From: Chryseobacterium taichungense | GTDB lineage: Bacteria > Bacteroidota > Bacteroidia > Flavobacteriales > Weeksellaceae | Length of the DNA stretch: 64,000 nt | Reading direction: 5' to 3' | Assembly: GCF_900109935.1 (NCBI RefSeq) | Contig: NZ_FOBV01000007.1 | Coordinates: 124,001 to 188,000 of the forward strand | In this document: positions 52,627-61,040 of the stretch, one piece after another | Layout of the letters: each line of letters starts with the position of its first letter | Numbering within the stretch: position 1 is the stretch's first letter | Made by a program: the position numbers and the translations under genes | The notes under the pieces: generated by a model | Database searches by the model: none | The model's input: only the letters and a program-made list of their open reading frames with translations | What the model was told of the DNA's origin: nothing

Positions 52627-53433
52627 ATGAACATTCTTAAATTACTGGATAAGCTTTCTGACGACAAATTTTTCACCTCAGAAGCTTCAAGATTAGATAC
52701 TCTTACTCATATTTCCTCTTTTGGAAAAAAAGCGGCTGTTGCTTCTATCCCACTTGGATTGGGCGCTCTGATGAGTACTCCTGCAAAAGCAGCTCCTTTA
52801 AATGAAAGCAATACTTTTAAAAATGCTTTAACGGATGCACTCCAACTAGCCTTGGTTCTTGAATATCTTGAAAACGAATATTATGCAATCGGGCTTTCTA
52901 CAGCAGGGTTGATTCCCAATGCGGACAAAACGGTTTTCATGCAAATCTCAAAACATGAGTCAGCGCATGTTACATTTCTGAAAAATACTTTAACTTCACT
53001 GGGTGTTACTCCGGGAGCGAAACCTACTTTTGATTTTACGGCCGGAGGAAATTTTACGCCTTTTACCGATTACAATCAGTTTCTGGTTATTGCTCAGGCA
53101 TTTGAAGACACCGGAGTTCGCGCGTACAAAGGCCAGGCAGGCAATGTAATGTCTAATAAAACGGTTTTACAAGCGGCATTGCAGATCCATTCTGTGGAAG
53201 CGAGACATGCATCACAGGTGAGAAGAATGAGAGCGAACAAAGGCTGGATAGAACTTTCAGACGGAGGGAATATGCCTTCTGCGACTGATCCTGTGTATGC
53301 AGGAGAAGGAAATACCAATCAGGCAGGATTTAATACGGCGACTGCTTTTGGGGCAGCGGCAGGTTCAGCAGCTTATGACGAAATATTAACGGGAAGTGAA
53401 GCGCAGACAATTGCATCTTTGTTTATTGTTTAA
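52627..53433 (+). CDS. Ferritin-like (Ferritin_2 type) protein, paralogue
   Basis: The 268-residue protein has an unusual N-terminus (MNILKLLDKLSDDKFF...FGKKAAVASIPLGLGALMSTPAKAAP) that resembles a long export signal. The bundle follows with VLEYLENEYYAIG, ISKHESAHVTFL (ExxH), AFEDTGVRAYKG and IHSVEARHASQVRRM (ExxH). The ligand set mirrors that of the gene upstream, and the two likely form a pair or hetero-oligomer in the envelope. A terminator follows at 53459. Confidence 0.87.
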   Translation: MNILKLLDKLSDDKFFTSEASRLDTLTHISSFGKKAAVASIPLGLGALMSTPAKAAPLNESNTFKNALTDALQLALVLEYLENEYYAIGLSTAGLIPNADKTVFMQISKHESAHVTFLKNTLTSLGVTPGAKPTFDFTAGGNFTPFTDYNQFLVIAQAFEDTGVRAYKGQAGNVMSNKTVLQAALQIHSVEARHASQVRRMRANKGWIELSDGGNMPSATDPVYAGEGNTNQAGFNTATAFGAAAGSAAYDEILTGSEAQTIASLFIV

Positions 53434-53458
53434 GCAGATTTCTTAATGTTAGGTGTGG

Positions 53459-53488
53459 TCCCTTTCCGTGTTGGAAGGGGATTTTTCA
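53459..53488 (+). terminator. Rho-independent terminator
   Basis: TCCCTTTCC pairs with GGAAGGGGA (one G-T) around GTGTT, then TTTTTC. It closes the ferritin-like pair. Confidence 0.75.
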
Positions 53489-53503
53489 TTATTAATCATA
53501 AAA

Positions 53504-53528
53504 AAACTCCTCTTTGAACGAGGAGTTT
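53504..53528. terminator. Hairpin, T-run on the minus strand
   Basis: AAACTCCTC and GAGGAGTTT form a perfect 9-bp stem with a 7-nt loop; the minus strand continues with TTTTTTAT. Confidence 0.5.
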
Positions 53529-53679
53529 GCCTTTAAAACTTGAAAATTTGGAGTGTCGTGTTACCAAAGCTAATAAGTTTTGCATAGCTTTTTTATGACT
53601 ATACTCATAAACTGTTTCTTATGTGAAATATTGAATTATAATACATAATCGTTTATTATTTAATTCGTACCTTTATTGT

Positions 53680-53829
53680 ATGAAAACAATAGATTATCCT
53701 CAGGTTATTAAAGAAAAATTACCATGCCGAGAAGGAATAAAAAAAACAGTAAAAGTGTTTACTGTAAGTGTTTTAGCATTGCTTGCACTTGGTTTTTGTA
53801 CCACATCACAGAGATTAAATGCGGGATAG
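53680..53829 (+). CDS. Possible small membrane protein
   Basis: A 49-residue frame MKTIDYPQVIKEKLPCREG continues with a basic KKTVK and one hydrophobic helix VFTVSVLALLALGFC, ending TTSQRLNAG. The positive-then-hydrophobic order fits a small inner-membrane or exported peptide. No family is recognised and it may be chance. Confidence 0.35.
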   Translation: MKTIDYPQVIKEKLPCREGIKKTVKVFTVSVLALLALGFCTTSQRLNAG

Positions 53830-53871
53830 ATTGTAGATATTATAATTTTATAAATAAGTTTGAATTTCAGT

Positions 53872-53901
53872 TTTGACATATATAATTTTTTATTATATTT
53901 G
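53872..53901 (+). promoter_or_regulatory. Orphan Bacteroidota promoter
   Basis: TTTG (53872-53875), an 18-bp spacer and TATATTTG (53894-53901) are an excellent match to the TTTG/TAnnTTTG pair. No plus-strand gene follows; a terminator lies about 40 bp downstream. Confidence 0.55.
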
Positions 53902-53906
53902 TGAAT

Positions 53907-53963
53907 CGAAATAATTTTTTTTCATCATTTGTGTTTTTTTAGGCTCCATTAGGGGCCTTTTTC
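53907..53963 (+). ncRNA. Candidate short RNA between orphan promoter and terminator
   Basis: Starting about 6 bp after the -7 box and ending at the AGGCTCC-ATTA-GGGGCCT-TTTTT hairpin (53941-53963), a transcript of about 55 nt is predicted. It has a U-rich 5' part and one stem-loop. No coding frame is present. Confidence 0.35.
53941..53963 (+). terminator. Rho-independent terminator
   Basis: AGGCTCC pairs with GGGGCCT (one G-T) around ATTA, then TTTTTCG. The T-run exists only on the plus strand. Confidence 0.75.
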
Positions 53964-53970
53964 GTTTATT

Positions 53971-54678
53971 TTAGGTGATGCGCTTTTTATTACTTGCAGG
54001 AACCCATTCATCTTTTTTGCATTTTTGACAATTTCCGGCATCTCCAGTGTGCTTTTCTTCTGTATGTCCGCAAAATGTACACGAATAATATCCTTGTTCC
54101 TTAATAGATTTTAGTGGATTAGATAATGAATCGGGCATAATGGGAAGTCCATATTTTATTTTTTCATCTTCAAAATAAAAAACACTTATTTCACCTGAAA
54201 TTTCTTCAATGGCCTGTTCAATCTGACCAAGCTGAGAAATACCCTTGAGTCTTAATTCCGCAAAAAATTCATCGCTTCCCAGGTTTTCTTTTTTAAAATT
54301 TTCGATTGAAAATTCGCCATTTTCAATCAGGCATATTGATCTTCCTTCGACCAAGGTTTCAAATTTCTTGCTTTTTCCGATAAAATAGGTGATGATGGAA
54401 TACATTAAAATAATCAGAACAAATACAAGAATGGATGAAACAATTCCGACTTCCTTATAAAACATTGGATCTCCCGCTGCAGAACCAAGGCCGATGATCA
54501 CAACGAGTTCAAAAAGAGAAAGCTGCTTAACTCCCCTTTTTCCTAAAAGTCTAAGGCCAATAATGATGGTGACAAACATAATGATGGTACGAAGCGCAAT
54601 CTCCAGGAGAAAAGACCATTCTTCCTGTCCCAGCAAAAGTTCTTTCCAGTCAAATTTTAAAAGAAATATGGATAGCAT
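53971..54678 (-). CDS. DUF421 (YetF-like) membrane protein with C-terminal zinc-ribbon-like extension
   Basis: The 235-residue protein has three N-terminal helices (about 22-46, 52-70, 78-100) with GLRLLGKRGVKQLSLFELVVIIGLGSAAGDP, diagnostic for DUF421. A cytoplasmic domain with EGRSICLIENGEF and LRLKGISQLGQIEQAI follows. After the normal domain end, residues 195-235 add two CxxC pairs (C200/C203 and C217/C220), a probable zinc ribbon, which is not part of most YetF proteins. Its role is unknown. It lies 75 bp downstream of bioA on the same strand. Confidence 0.85.
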   Translation of the reverse strand: MLSIFLLKFDWKELLLGQEEWSFLLEIALRTIIMFVTIIIGLRLLGKRGVKQLSLFELVVIIGLGSAAGDPMFYKEVGIVSSILVFVLIILMYSIITYFIGKSKKFETLVEGRSICLIENGEFSIENFKKENLGSDEFFAELRLKGISQLGQIEQAIEEISGEISVFYFEDEKIKYGLPIMPDSLSNPLKSIKEQGYYSCTFCGHTEEKHTGDAGNCQKCKKDEWVPASNKKRIT

Positions 54679-54753
54679 ATTGTTGTTATTTTGCTTGAAA
54701 ATTCAAATAACAAGCCAAGAGTAATTTAGTTTTTTTTGATATTTAATTATTGT

Positions 54754-56019
54754 TTAAAAATGATCTAAAACTTCTATGATCTGATGATAGATATAATCCA
54801 GCTGTTCTGCAGTAATGCAGTAAGGAGGAACCAGATACATTGTATTTCCCAGCGGGCGCAGGATAATTCCTCTTTTTAAAAATTCTTTGTATAATTTTTT
54901 TCCGGTTGTGTTAAAATAAGATGTTTGGTAATTGTTTATCACTTCCCACGCTATGATTGTTCCTGTTTGCCGCACATGATCAACTTTTGAATGCTGCCGC
55001 AGAACTTCTGAAAATGCTGTATGTTTTTTAACAATGAGATCAATATTACGAAGTGTTTCAGCCTGTAGCAAAAGTTCCATACTTGCAAGTGCTGCTGTAC
55101 ATGCCAATGGATTAGCCGTAAAAGAATGCCCGTGAAATAGCGTTTTATGTTGATCATCGGATAAAAAAGCTTCAAAAATTTCCTGAGAACAACTGGTGAT
55201 GCCCATTGGCATTGTTCCGCCTGTTAGTCCTTTAGAAAAACACATAATATCAGGTTGTTCCGAAAGGTGATCAGCGGCAAAAAGTTTTCCCGTTCTTCCA
55301 AAACCAGTAAAAACTTCATCCTGAATCATCAGAATTTTTTGCTCTCTGCAGAATTTCATTAATTCCGACAGATCTTCTGCTTTATGCATCAGCATTCCTG
55401 CAGCTCCCTGGATAAGGGGTTCGTAAATAAAACATGCAATCTCATCTGAAATACTTTTGATGAAAGTCTTAAGATCGTCCAGATTTTCTACGGTCGGAAC
55501 ATCAATAAAGATAACTTCAAAAAGCATTTCCCCGAAAGGATTTGTCCATGCACTTCTCCCGCTTACCGACATCGCCCCGAAAGTGTCGCCGTGATATGCA
55601 TTTTTAAAAGCAAGAATTTTTGTTTTTTTATTATCGTGATTATAAGCATATTGAATACATATTTTTAAAGCAACTTCTATCGCGGTGGAACCATTATCAG
55701 AATAAAAAATTTTCTTCTGATTTTCGGGTAGGATTTTTAAGAGATTTTCGGAAAGCTGTATTGCCGGCTCATGGGTAAATCCTGCAAAAATAACCTGTTC
55801 CAAAGTATGCAGCTGTTCGGAGACTCTTTTTGCAATATAAGGATGTGCATGGCCATGAAGAGTAACCCACCATGAAGAAACCGCATCTATATATTGTTTC
55901 CCCTCGTCATCAAAAAGATAAATACCCTCTCCCCTTATTATCGGAATAATTTCATCAGCTGTTTTCATTTGGGTGTAAGGATGCCAGTTTACAGCTCTGT
56001 CACGTTCAGATAAATTCAT
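54754..56019 (-). CDS. bioA: Adenosylmethionine-8-amino-7-oxononanoate aminotransferase
   Basis: The 421-residue class III PLP transaminase has WHPYTQM at the start, SSWWVTLHGHAHPYIA, GSTAIEVALKIC, QDEVFTGFGRTGKLFA and the Schiff-base lysine in CFSKGLTGGTMPMGIT. WHPYTQM and the WW pair are typical of BioA. It converts KAPA to DAPA with S-adenosylmethionine as amino donor. It is the last of five genes in the biotin operon, 43 bp after bioB. Confidence 0.95.
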   Translation of the reverse strand: MNLSERDRAVNWHPYTQMKTADEIIPIIRGEGIYLFDDEGKQYIDAVSSWWVTLHGHAHPYIAKRVSEQLHTLEQVIFAGFTHEPAIQLSENLLKILPENQKKIFYSDNGSTAIEVALKICIQYAYNHDNKKTKILAFKNAYHGDTFGAMSVSGRSAWTNPFGEMLFEVIFIDVPTVENLDDLKTFIKSISDEIACFIYEPLIQGAAGMLMHKAEDLSELMKFCREQKILMIQDEVFTGFGRTGKLFAADHLSEQPDIMCFSKGLTGGTMPMGITSCSQEIFEAFLSDDQHKTLFHGHSFTANPLACTAALASMELLLQAETLRNIDLIVKKHTAFSEVLRQHSKVDHVRQTGTIIAWEVINNYQTSYFNTTGKKLYKEFLKRGIILRPLGNTMYLVPPYCITAEQLDYIYHQIIEVLDHF

Positions 56020-56062
56020 AAATAATTTTGAAAATTAATAATTGACTATTTACTATTCACTT

Positions 56063-57046
56063 TTAGCATATCGTTTTTTCTTTCACCATTGGTTTAAGGC
56101 CCAGTGTTTTCAGCATTTGTAAATCTTCTGAAACTCCCGGATTTGGGGTAACAAGTAAAGTTTCTCTTTCTCCTGTAAAAATGGAATTCGCTCCAGCCAT
56201 AAAACACCAGCCCTGCTCAAATTCTGTCATTTCGATCCTCCCTGCGCTTAGACGAATCATTGATGAAGGCATGATAATCCTTGCTGTGGCGATCATTCTT
56301 ACCATTTCCCAGGTATCTGTTTTCTCATTGTTTTCTAGCGGTGTGCCTTTTACCCTCGCTAAGGCGTTAATTGGAACCGACTCCGGGTGCTTTGGTATTG
56401 TTGCCAGCGTTAAAAGCATCGAAATCCTGTCGCCATGCGTTTCCCCCAACCCGATAATTCCTCCGGAGCAAACGGTAATACCCGCTTTTCTTACATTGTT
56501 GATGGTATTGATTCTATGATCAAAAGTTCTTGTAGAAATAATTTCGTCATAATATTGCTCAGAAGTATCCAGATTGTGATTATAGGCATATAATCCGGCT
56601 TTCTGAAGGCGAATAGCCTGTTCTTCTGTAAGCATTCCCAAGGTACAGCAAACTTCCATTCCCAGATCATTGACGCCTTTTACCATGTCAATTACGCGGT
56701 CGAAATCCCGATTGTTACGAACTTCCCTCCATGCTGCAGCCATACAGAAACGGGATGAACCTCCTTCTTTTGCTTTTCTGGCGTGTTCGATAACCGTTTC
56801 CGTCGGTAGCAATGCCTGAACTTTGATGTTGGTGTGATATCTCGCTGCCTGTCCGCAATATGAGCAGTCCTCGGGACATCCGCCAGTCTTTATTGACAAT
56901 AAAGTAGACATCTGTACTTCTTCCGGATTATGCCACTCACGGTGTACGGTTGCTGCCTTGTATATAAGTTCTAACAACGGAAGATGATAAATTTGTTCAA
57001 TTTCTTCTTTTGTCCAGTCGTTTCTTAGTGTTGATGTATCTTTCAT
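56063..57046 (-). CDS. bioB: Biotin synthase (radical SAM)
   Basis: The 327-residue protein has [18 protein letters not shown], the CxxxCxxC site for the SAM-bound [4Fe-4S] cluster, [21 protein letters not shown] and [12 protein letters not shown]-type elements. Cysteines for the second, sulphur-donating cluster are present (C133, C193 region). It inserts sulphur into dethiobiotin. Its start overlaps the bioD stop by 4 bp. Confidence 0.97.
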   Translation of the reverse strand: MKDTSTLRNDWTKEEIEQIYHLPLLELIYKAATVHREWHNPEEVQMSTLLSIKTGGCPEDCSYCGQAARYHTNIKVQALLPTETVIEHARKAKEGGSSRFCMAAAWREVRNNRDFDRVIDMVKGVNDLGMEVCCTLGMLTEEQAIRLQKAGLYAYNHNLDTSEQYYDEIISTRTFDHRINTINNVRKAGITVCSGGIIGLGETHGDRISMLLTLATIPKHPESVPINALARVKGTPLENNEKTDTWEMVRMIATARIIMPSSMIRLSAGRIEMTEFEQGWCFMAGANSIFTGERETLLVTPNPGVSEDLQMLKTLGLKPMVKEKTIC

Positions 57047-57696
57047 AATTTTTCTAATTGTTTAACAGTTGTTTCCATCTGTTCTTTTGTTATTTCGTCT
57101 AAATAAGGAACTTTCATAATTTTTGTTTTTTGATGAATATTTTTAACAATAATCTTTTCCGTGTCGGCAGGAAAATTTCCATTAAGAATTAAATACTTTA
57201 GTTTAATTTTTCTTTGATGTAAAGCCATGATGGACAATAAAGTATGATTAATACAGCCTAAATAATTCTTCACGACAAGCACAGCCGGTATATTAAGCTT
57301 TTCAATCAGATCAATAATAAAATCACTATCATTCAGCGGAACCATAAGACCTCCTGCCCCTTCGATAATCAGGTTATTTTGGGTTTCTGGGATTTTAAAT
57401 TGATTTAAATTAATTTCAATTCCTTCTTCCTTTGCCGATTGATGAGGTGACGCGGCTAATTGGAATCTATACGTTTCAGGATGGCAGATTATATCTTCGC
57501 CGGTCCAGTTTTTTATTTTCATACTGTCGGAAAAATCCAGATCACCTGATTGTACAGGTTTCCAGTAATCTGCGTTGAAATATTTTGTCAGTATGGCAGA
57601 ACAGACGGTTTTTCCTACTTCAGTGCCAATGCCGGTCACGAAAAGCAATTGTTGTCCGGAGTTTTGTATTTCTGATTTTTTTTCTTGTAAAATCAT
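57043..57696 (-). CDS. bioD: Dethiobiotin synthetase
   Basis: The 217-residue protein has an ATP-binding P-loop [12 protein letters not shown] (about 20-31), [22 protein letters not shown] and [14 protein letters not shown], all standard BioD motifs. It closes the ureido ring of dethiobiotin from DAPA and CO2 using ATP. It lies 4 bp after bioF and overlaps bioB by 4 bp, so the three are tightly coupled. Confidence 0.95.
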   Translation of the reverse strand: MILQEKKSEIQNSGQQLLFVTGIGTEVGKTVCSAILTKYFNADYWKPVQSGDLDFSDSMKIKNWTGEDIICHPETYRFQLAASPHQSAKEEGIEINLNQFKIPETQNNLIIEGAGGLMVPLNDSDFIIDLIEKLNIPAVLVVKNYLGCINHTLLSIMALHQRKIKLKYLILNGNFPADTEKIIVKNIHQKTKIMKVPYLDEITKEQMETTVKQLEKL

Positions 57697-57700
57697 GTTC

Positions 57701-58810
57701 TTAAGTAAAATCTTTAATTATCCTGGTCAAACCAATTATTTCTTCCTTTTTGTTAAAGCTATGAAGACAAATTCTGAGTCTTTCCGTGCCTTCTTTTACT
57801 GTTGGACTGAAAATCGTATAGGCTAAAAATCCATTTTCAGACAAAGTATTTTTTAATGTGCTTAATTGTTCATTATCAGGAATGATTATCGCTTGTATCG
57901 GACTTTTTTCATTAGACGGAGTTTTTATATTCTGATTGTGGAAAATTTTAATGTTTTCAAAAAGTTGAATTGATAATTTTCTATTTTCATTAAAAAAATA
58001 ATAACCTTTAAAAATGCTCATCCACAAAAAATCATGAGATGAGGTTGTGTAAATAAAAGGTGAAGCAAAATTGATAAGGTAAGATTTTATCAAAGAATTG
58101 GTCAGGATAACAGCTCCGCCTGTTCCGAAGGCCTTTCCATAGGTGATAACGGTTGCAAGAACTGTTTTCTGAAGCTGAAACTGATCGATAAGACCATATC
58201 CGAAAACCCCGAAAGAATGGGCTTCATCCACAATCAATTCTGCATTGTATTTCTCTGCGAGCTTAGCAATTTCAGGTAACGGTGCAATATCCCCATCCAT
58301 TGAATACAGGCTCTCAACGACAATATAGACCTGACCTTCTTGTCTTTTTAGAATATCTTCCAGATGATCACAGTCATTATGTTTGAATTTTAACTTTTTG
58401 CAGTTAGACATTCTACACGCATCATGCACCGATCTATGGATTTTTTCGTCAATAATGATCGTATCATGCCGCCCCGGAAGTGCAGATAATAAAGCAAGAT
58501 TGGCGCTGTACCCCGAAGGAAAAAGAAGAGCAGATTCATATTGATGTTCCTTTGCAATAAAATCTTCTGTCTCTGTGACAATTATTGAATTTCCGCTGAT
58601 CAGCCGCGATCCGGTACTGCCCATGATTAATTCAGGATTTTCCTGAACTGTTTTCAGTAATAAACCCTGAAAGTCATTGTTTCGTGCAAATCCCAGGTAA
58701 TCATTGGAATAAAAATCAAGTCCATCTCTCCTGACATGTAAAGTTCTTAAAATGCCGTTTTGCTTCCTCTTTTCTAAGGCTTTCTCAAATTGTAGGAAAT
58801 CTTTAAGCAT
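57701..58810 (-). CDS. bioF: 8-amino-7-oxononanoate synthase
   Basis: I use the ATG at 58810 (369 residues), overlapping the upstream gene by 8 bp; an ATG 48 bp further upstream is less likely. RRDGLDFYSNDYLGFARN, GSTGSRLISGNS, VDEAHSFGVFG and the Schiff-base lysine in VITYGKAFGTGGAV are the alpha-oxoamine synthase motifs. Order in the bio operon favours BioF over glycine C-acetyltransferase. It joins pimeloyl-ACP or -CoA with alanine. The source of the pimeloyl group is not evident in this window. Confidence 0.93.
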   Translation of the reverse strand: MLKDFLQFEKALEKRKQNGILRTLHVRRDGLDFYSNDYLGFARNNDFQGLLLKTVQENPELIMGSTGSRLISGNSIIVTETEDFIAKEHQYESALLFPSGYSANLALLSALPGRHDTIIIDEKIHRSVHDACRMSNCKKLKFKHNDCDHLEDILKRQEGQVYIVVESLYSMDGDIAPLPEIAKLAEKYNAELIVDEAHSFGVFGYGLIDQFQLQKTVLATVITYGKAFGTGGAVILTNSLIKSYLINFASPFIYTTSSHDFLWMSIFKGYYFFNENRKLSIQLFENIKIFHNQNIKTPSNEKSPIQAIIIPDNEQLSTLKNTLSENGFLAYTIFSPTVKEGTERLRICLHSFNKKEEIIGLTRIIKDFT

Positions 58811-59426
58811 AATTTTCCTGAAAAACTTCTTGTGAGATAGAATTAATCCATTGTTCATGCAGATCTTTCTCTATTTTTAAAATTTGTTCTGCGTGAATTT
58901 TCCAATCAGGTGAGAATTTGTCTAACTGAGCAATCATTTCTTCCAGATGGCCTTCTTCCTCCAGGATAATTGATTTCACCATGACTTTTGAAGAATATTT
59001 TGTAAGAATCTGCTGATAGATGGGATATAATTCATCTGCACGAACCTCAATCGCATAGGTTACAAAAAGATAAGCAGCGTATTTTAATTCTTCTTTATTT
59101 AAACTGAAATTTTGCTGTAAATATTTACAAGTTTTAATATCAAGATGGTGAAGATATCTTTTGGTAGAAGTAGATCCAAGCAATTCGCTATTATTGTAAT
59201 TTTCACAAATTGATGAAGTAATCTTAAGAATTTGCTTTTTAAGGTAGTACGCATGTCTGTGCTCTTCCGCGGCATGTTTTAGCTGAATAATATTTACTTC
59301 TGATGGATGCTCACAGGCCGAAATTTTCCTTGCTCCGGCATTTTCCATATATGATAATGTATTCAGCCATTTTGCGTGAGTAACATTATGCTGAACAATT
59401 CTTTCTAAAAGATAATCAATTGTCAT
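58803..59426 (-). CDS. Ferritin-like diiron protein at head of biotin operon, function unassigned
   Basis: The 207-residue all-helical protein has a diiron ferritin-like ligand pattern: E28, then E55-x-x-H58 (in AAEEHRHAY), E127 in YAIEVRADEL, and E157-x-x-H160 (in LEEEGHLEEM). It overlaps bioF by 8 bp and is the first gene of the operon. No bioC, bioH, bioW or bioI is in the window. A diiron oxygenase or desaturase-like role in making the pimeloyl precursor is conceivable, as would be a storage or regulatory role. I do not recognise the family by name. Confidence 0.8.
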   Translation of the reverse strand: MTIDYLLERIVQHNVTHAKWLNTLSYMENAGARKISACEHPSEVNIIQLKHAAEEHRHAYYLKKQILKITSSICENYNNSELLGSTSTKRYLHHLDIKTCKYLQQNFSLNKEELKYAAYLFVTYAIEVRADELYPIYQQILTKYSSKVMVKSIILEEEGHLEEMIAQLDKFSPDWKIHAEQILKIEKDLHEQWINSISQEVFQENYA

Positions 59427-59442
59427 TTTATTTTGTTTTGCT

Positions 59443-59450
59443 CAAAAGTA
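59443..59450 (-). promoter_or_regulatory. -7 promoter box of the biotin operon
   Basis: On the minus strand TACTTTTG fits TAnnTTTG exactly, 16 bp before the ATG. The -33 region is occupied by the ATGGT repeats below. Confidence 0.5.
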
Positions 59451-59462
59451 GTATATTGCCGG

Positions 59463-59480
59463 ATGGTTATATGGTACCAG
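59463..59480. promoter_or_regulatory. Possible MocR operator
   Basis: ATGGT occurs twice, 8 bp apart (59463, 59471), and the second is part of a palindrome TGGTACCA (59472-59479). MocR regulators often bind short direct repeats containing ACCAT/ATACCA, the complement of this motif. It lies between the divergent start codons. Confidence 0.4.
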
Positions 59481-59490
59481 TTTTAAGATA

Positions 59491-60975
59491 ATGAATAGTC
59501 CGGCTGAAATTCCCTATCAAAGTTTTATAACAATAGATAGATCTTCTGAAGTTTCTGTGTATATGCAGATTTCAAATCAGTTGATCAATGCCATCCAGCG
59601 CGGATTTCTTCCCTTCGGAACAAAACTTCCGGGAACAAGAACATTAAGTATGATTCTGGCAGTTCATCGCAATACAATTGTCGCTGTTTATGATGAATTA
59701 TTGGCTCAGGGATGGATTGAAAGCTTTCCTAACAAAGGAACATTCATAATCGGAAAGGATCAGAATAAGGATGTAGCAGTTAAAAGTTTCAAGAAAAATC
59801 ATCTCGAAAATTATCCCAAAACAACCGGATTTTCCTTTAAAACTTCGAATATTTTGGACAATCCTTTCGAATATTCTGAATGCGAATATATTTTTAATGA
59901 TGGAATTCCTGATGTCCGGCTGACACAGGTAGATCAATATTCACGGAATTACAGTTCTATTTTAAAGCGAAAAGCCTATAAAATCGGTCAGTATAATCAG
60001 GATGGAAGTGAATTTTTTAAACAAAATCTATCTCAATACTTAAATTTATCAAGAGGATTGCCGATTTCAAAAAATAATCTTCTCATTACAAGAAGCACGG
60101 AGATGAGCATGTACATTGTTTCAGAAATTCTTTTATCTGCAGGTGATACTGTACTCGTTGGCGAATTAAGTTATTTTTCTGTCAATATGATTTTTCAGCG
60201 GACCGGCGTGAAGATTTCTTCTGTATCAATTGATGAAGACGGAATCAATGTTGAAGAAGTTCGCAGGATTTGTGAAAAACAGAAAATCAGGATGTTATAT
60301 CTCACGCCACATCACCACTATCCTACTACGGTTACGCTAAGTGCTGCCAGAAGGCTTGAACTTTTAAATCTTGCACATGAATATGGTTTTATCATTTTGG
60401 AAGACGATTACGATTATGATTTCCATTATGATAAAAGCCCGATTCTTCCTCTGGCAAGTGCAGATACAGAAGGAATGGTAATTTATATCGGGTCGTTTGG
60501 AAAATCACTAGCACCCGGTTTTCGCACAGGCTTTATCGTAGCGCCGGAAAATATAATGGCCGAAATGAGAAAATACCTTGGAATCATTGACAGGCAGGGC
60601 GATATTTTAATGGAACATGTTCTTGGCGAAATGATTGCTGAAGGGGAAATCAACCGTTATCTGAAAAAGTCTCTTAAAATTTATAAGGAACGCCGAGATT
60701 ATTTCACTTTTTTATTGAAAGAATATTTTGGTGAATCTATTGATTTTAAGGTTCCTTCCGGTGGATTAGCAGTCTGGACAGAATGGAAAGTTCCTGTGAA
60801 TCTCATGAAACTTTCAAAACAGTGTGTGAAAGACAATCTTTTCATCCCGAAAACCTTACTCTATCAAAACCGTAATCTTACTGCGATGCGGTTAGGATTT
60901 GGAAATTTTAATGATCATGAAATGAAAACAGCGGTTGAAATTCTTTCACATAATATTAAAACCATATCGGAATGA
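59491..60975 (+). CDS. MocR-type GntR regulator with aminotransferase domain
   Basis: The 494-residue protein has a winged HTH at about 15-85 (VYMQISNQLINAIQRGFLPFGTKLPGTRTLSMILAVHRNTIVAVYDEL). A linker and a fold-type I aminotransferase-like domain follow, with YLTPHHHYPT, DDYDYDF and the PLP-lysine in GSFGKSLAPGF. Such proteins sense PLP adducts of amino compounds. It is divergent from the biotin operon by 64 bp and so is the obvious candidate regulator. KAPA or DAPA, both amines, are possible ligands (inference). Confidence 0.92.
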   Translation: MNSPAEIPYQSFITIDRSSEVSVYMQISNQLINAIQRGFLPFGTKLPGTRTLSMILAVHRNTIVAVYDELLAQGWIESFPNKGTFIIGKDQNKDVAVKSFKKNHLENYPKTTGFSFKTSNILDNPFEYSECEYIFNDGIPDVRLTQVDQYSRNYSSILKRKAYKIGQYNQDGSEFFKQNLSQYLNLSRGLPISKNNLLITRSTEMSMYIVSEILLSAGDTVLVGELSYFSVNMIFQRTGVKISSVSIDEDGINVEEVRRICEKQKIRMLYLTPHHHYPTTVTLSAARRLELLNLAHEYGFIILEDDYDYDFHYDKSPILPLASADTEGMVIYIGSFGKSLAPGFRTGFIVAPENIMAEMRKYLGIIDRQGDILMEHVLGEMIAEGEINRYLKKSLKIYKERRDYFTFLLKEYFGESIDFKVPSGGLAVWTEWKVPVNLMKLSKQCVKDNLFIPKTLLYQNRNLTAMRLGFGNFNDHEMKTAVEILSHNIKTISE

Positions 60976-61040
60976 GATAAAAACCAGCATACTTTATTTT
61001 GGTTGGATTTTTGAATATAAAATTTCAAATCTCTACACCA

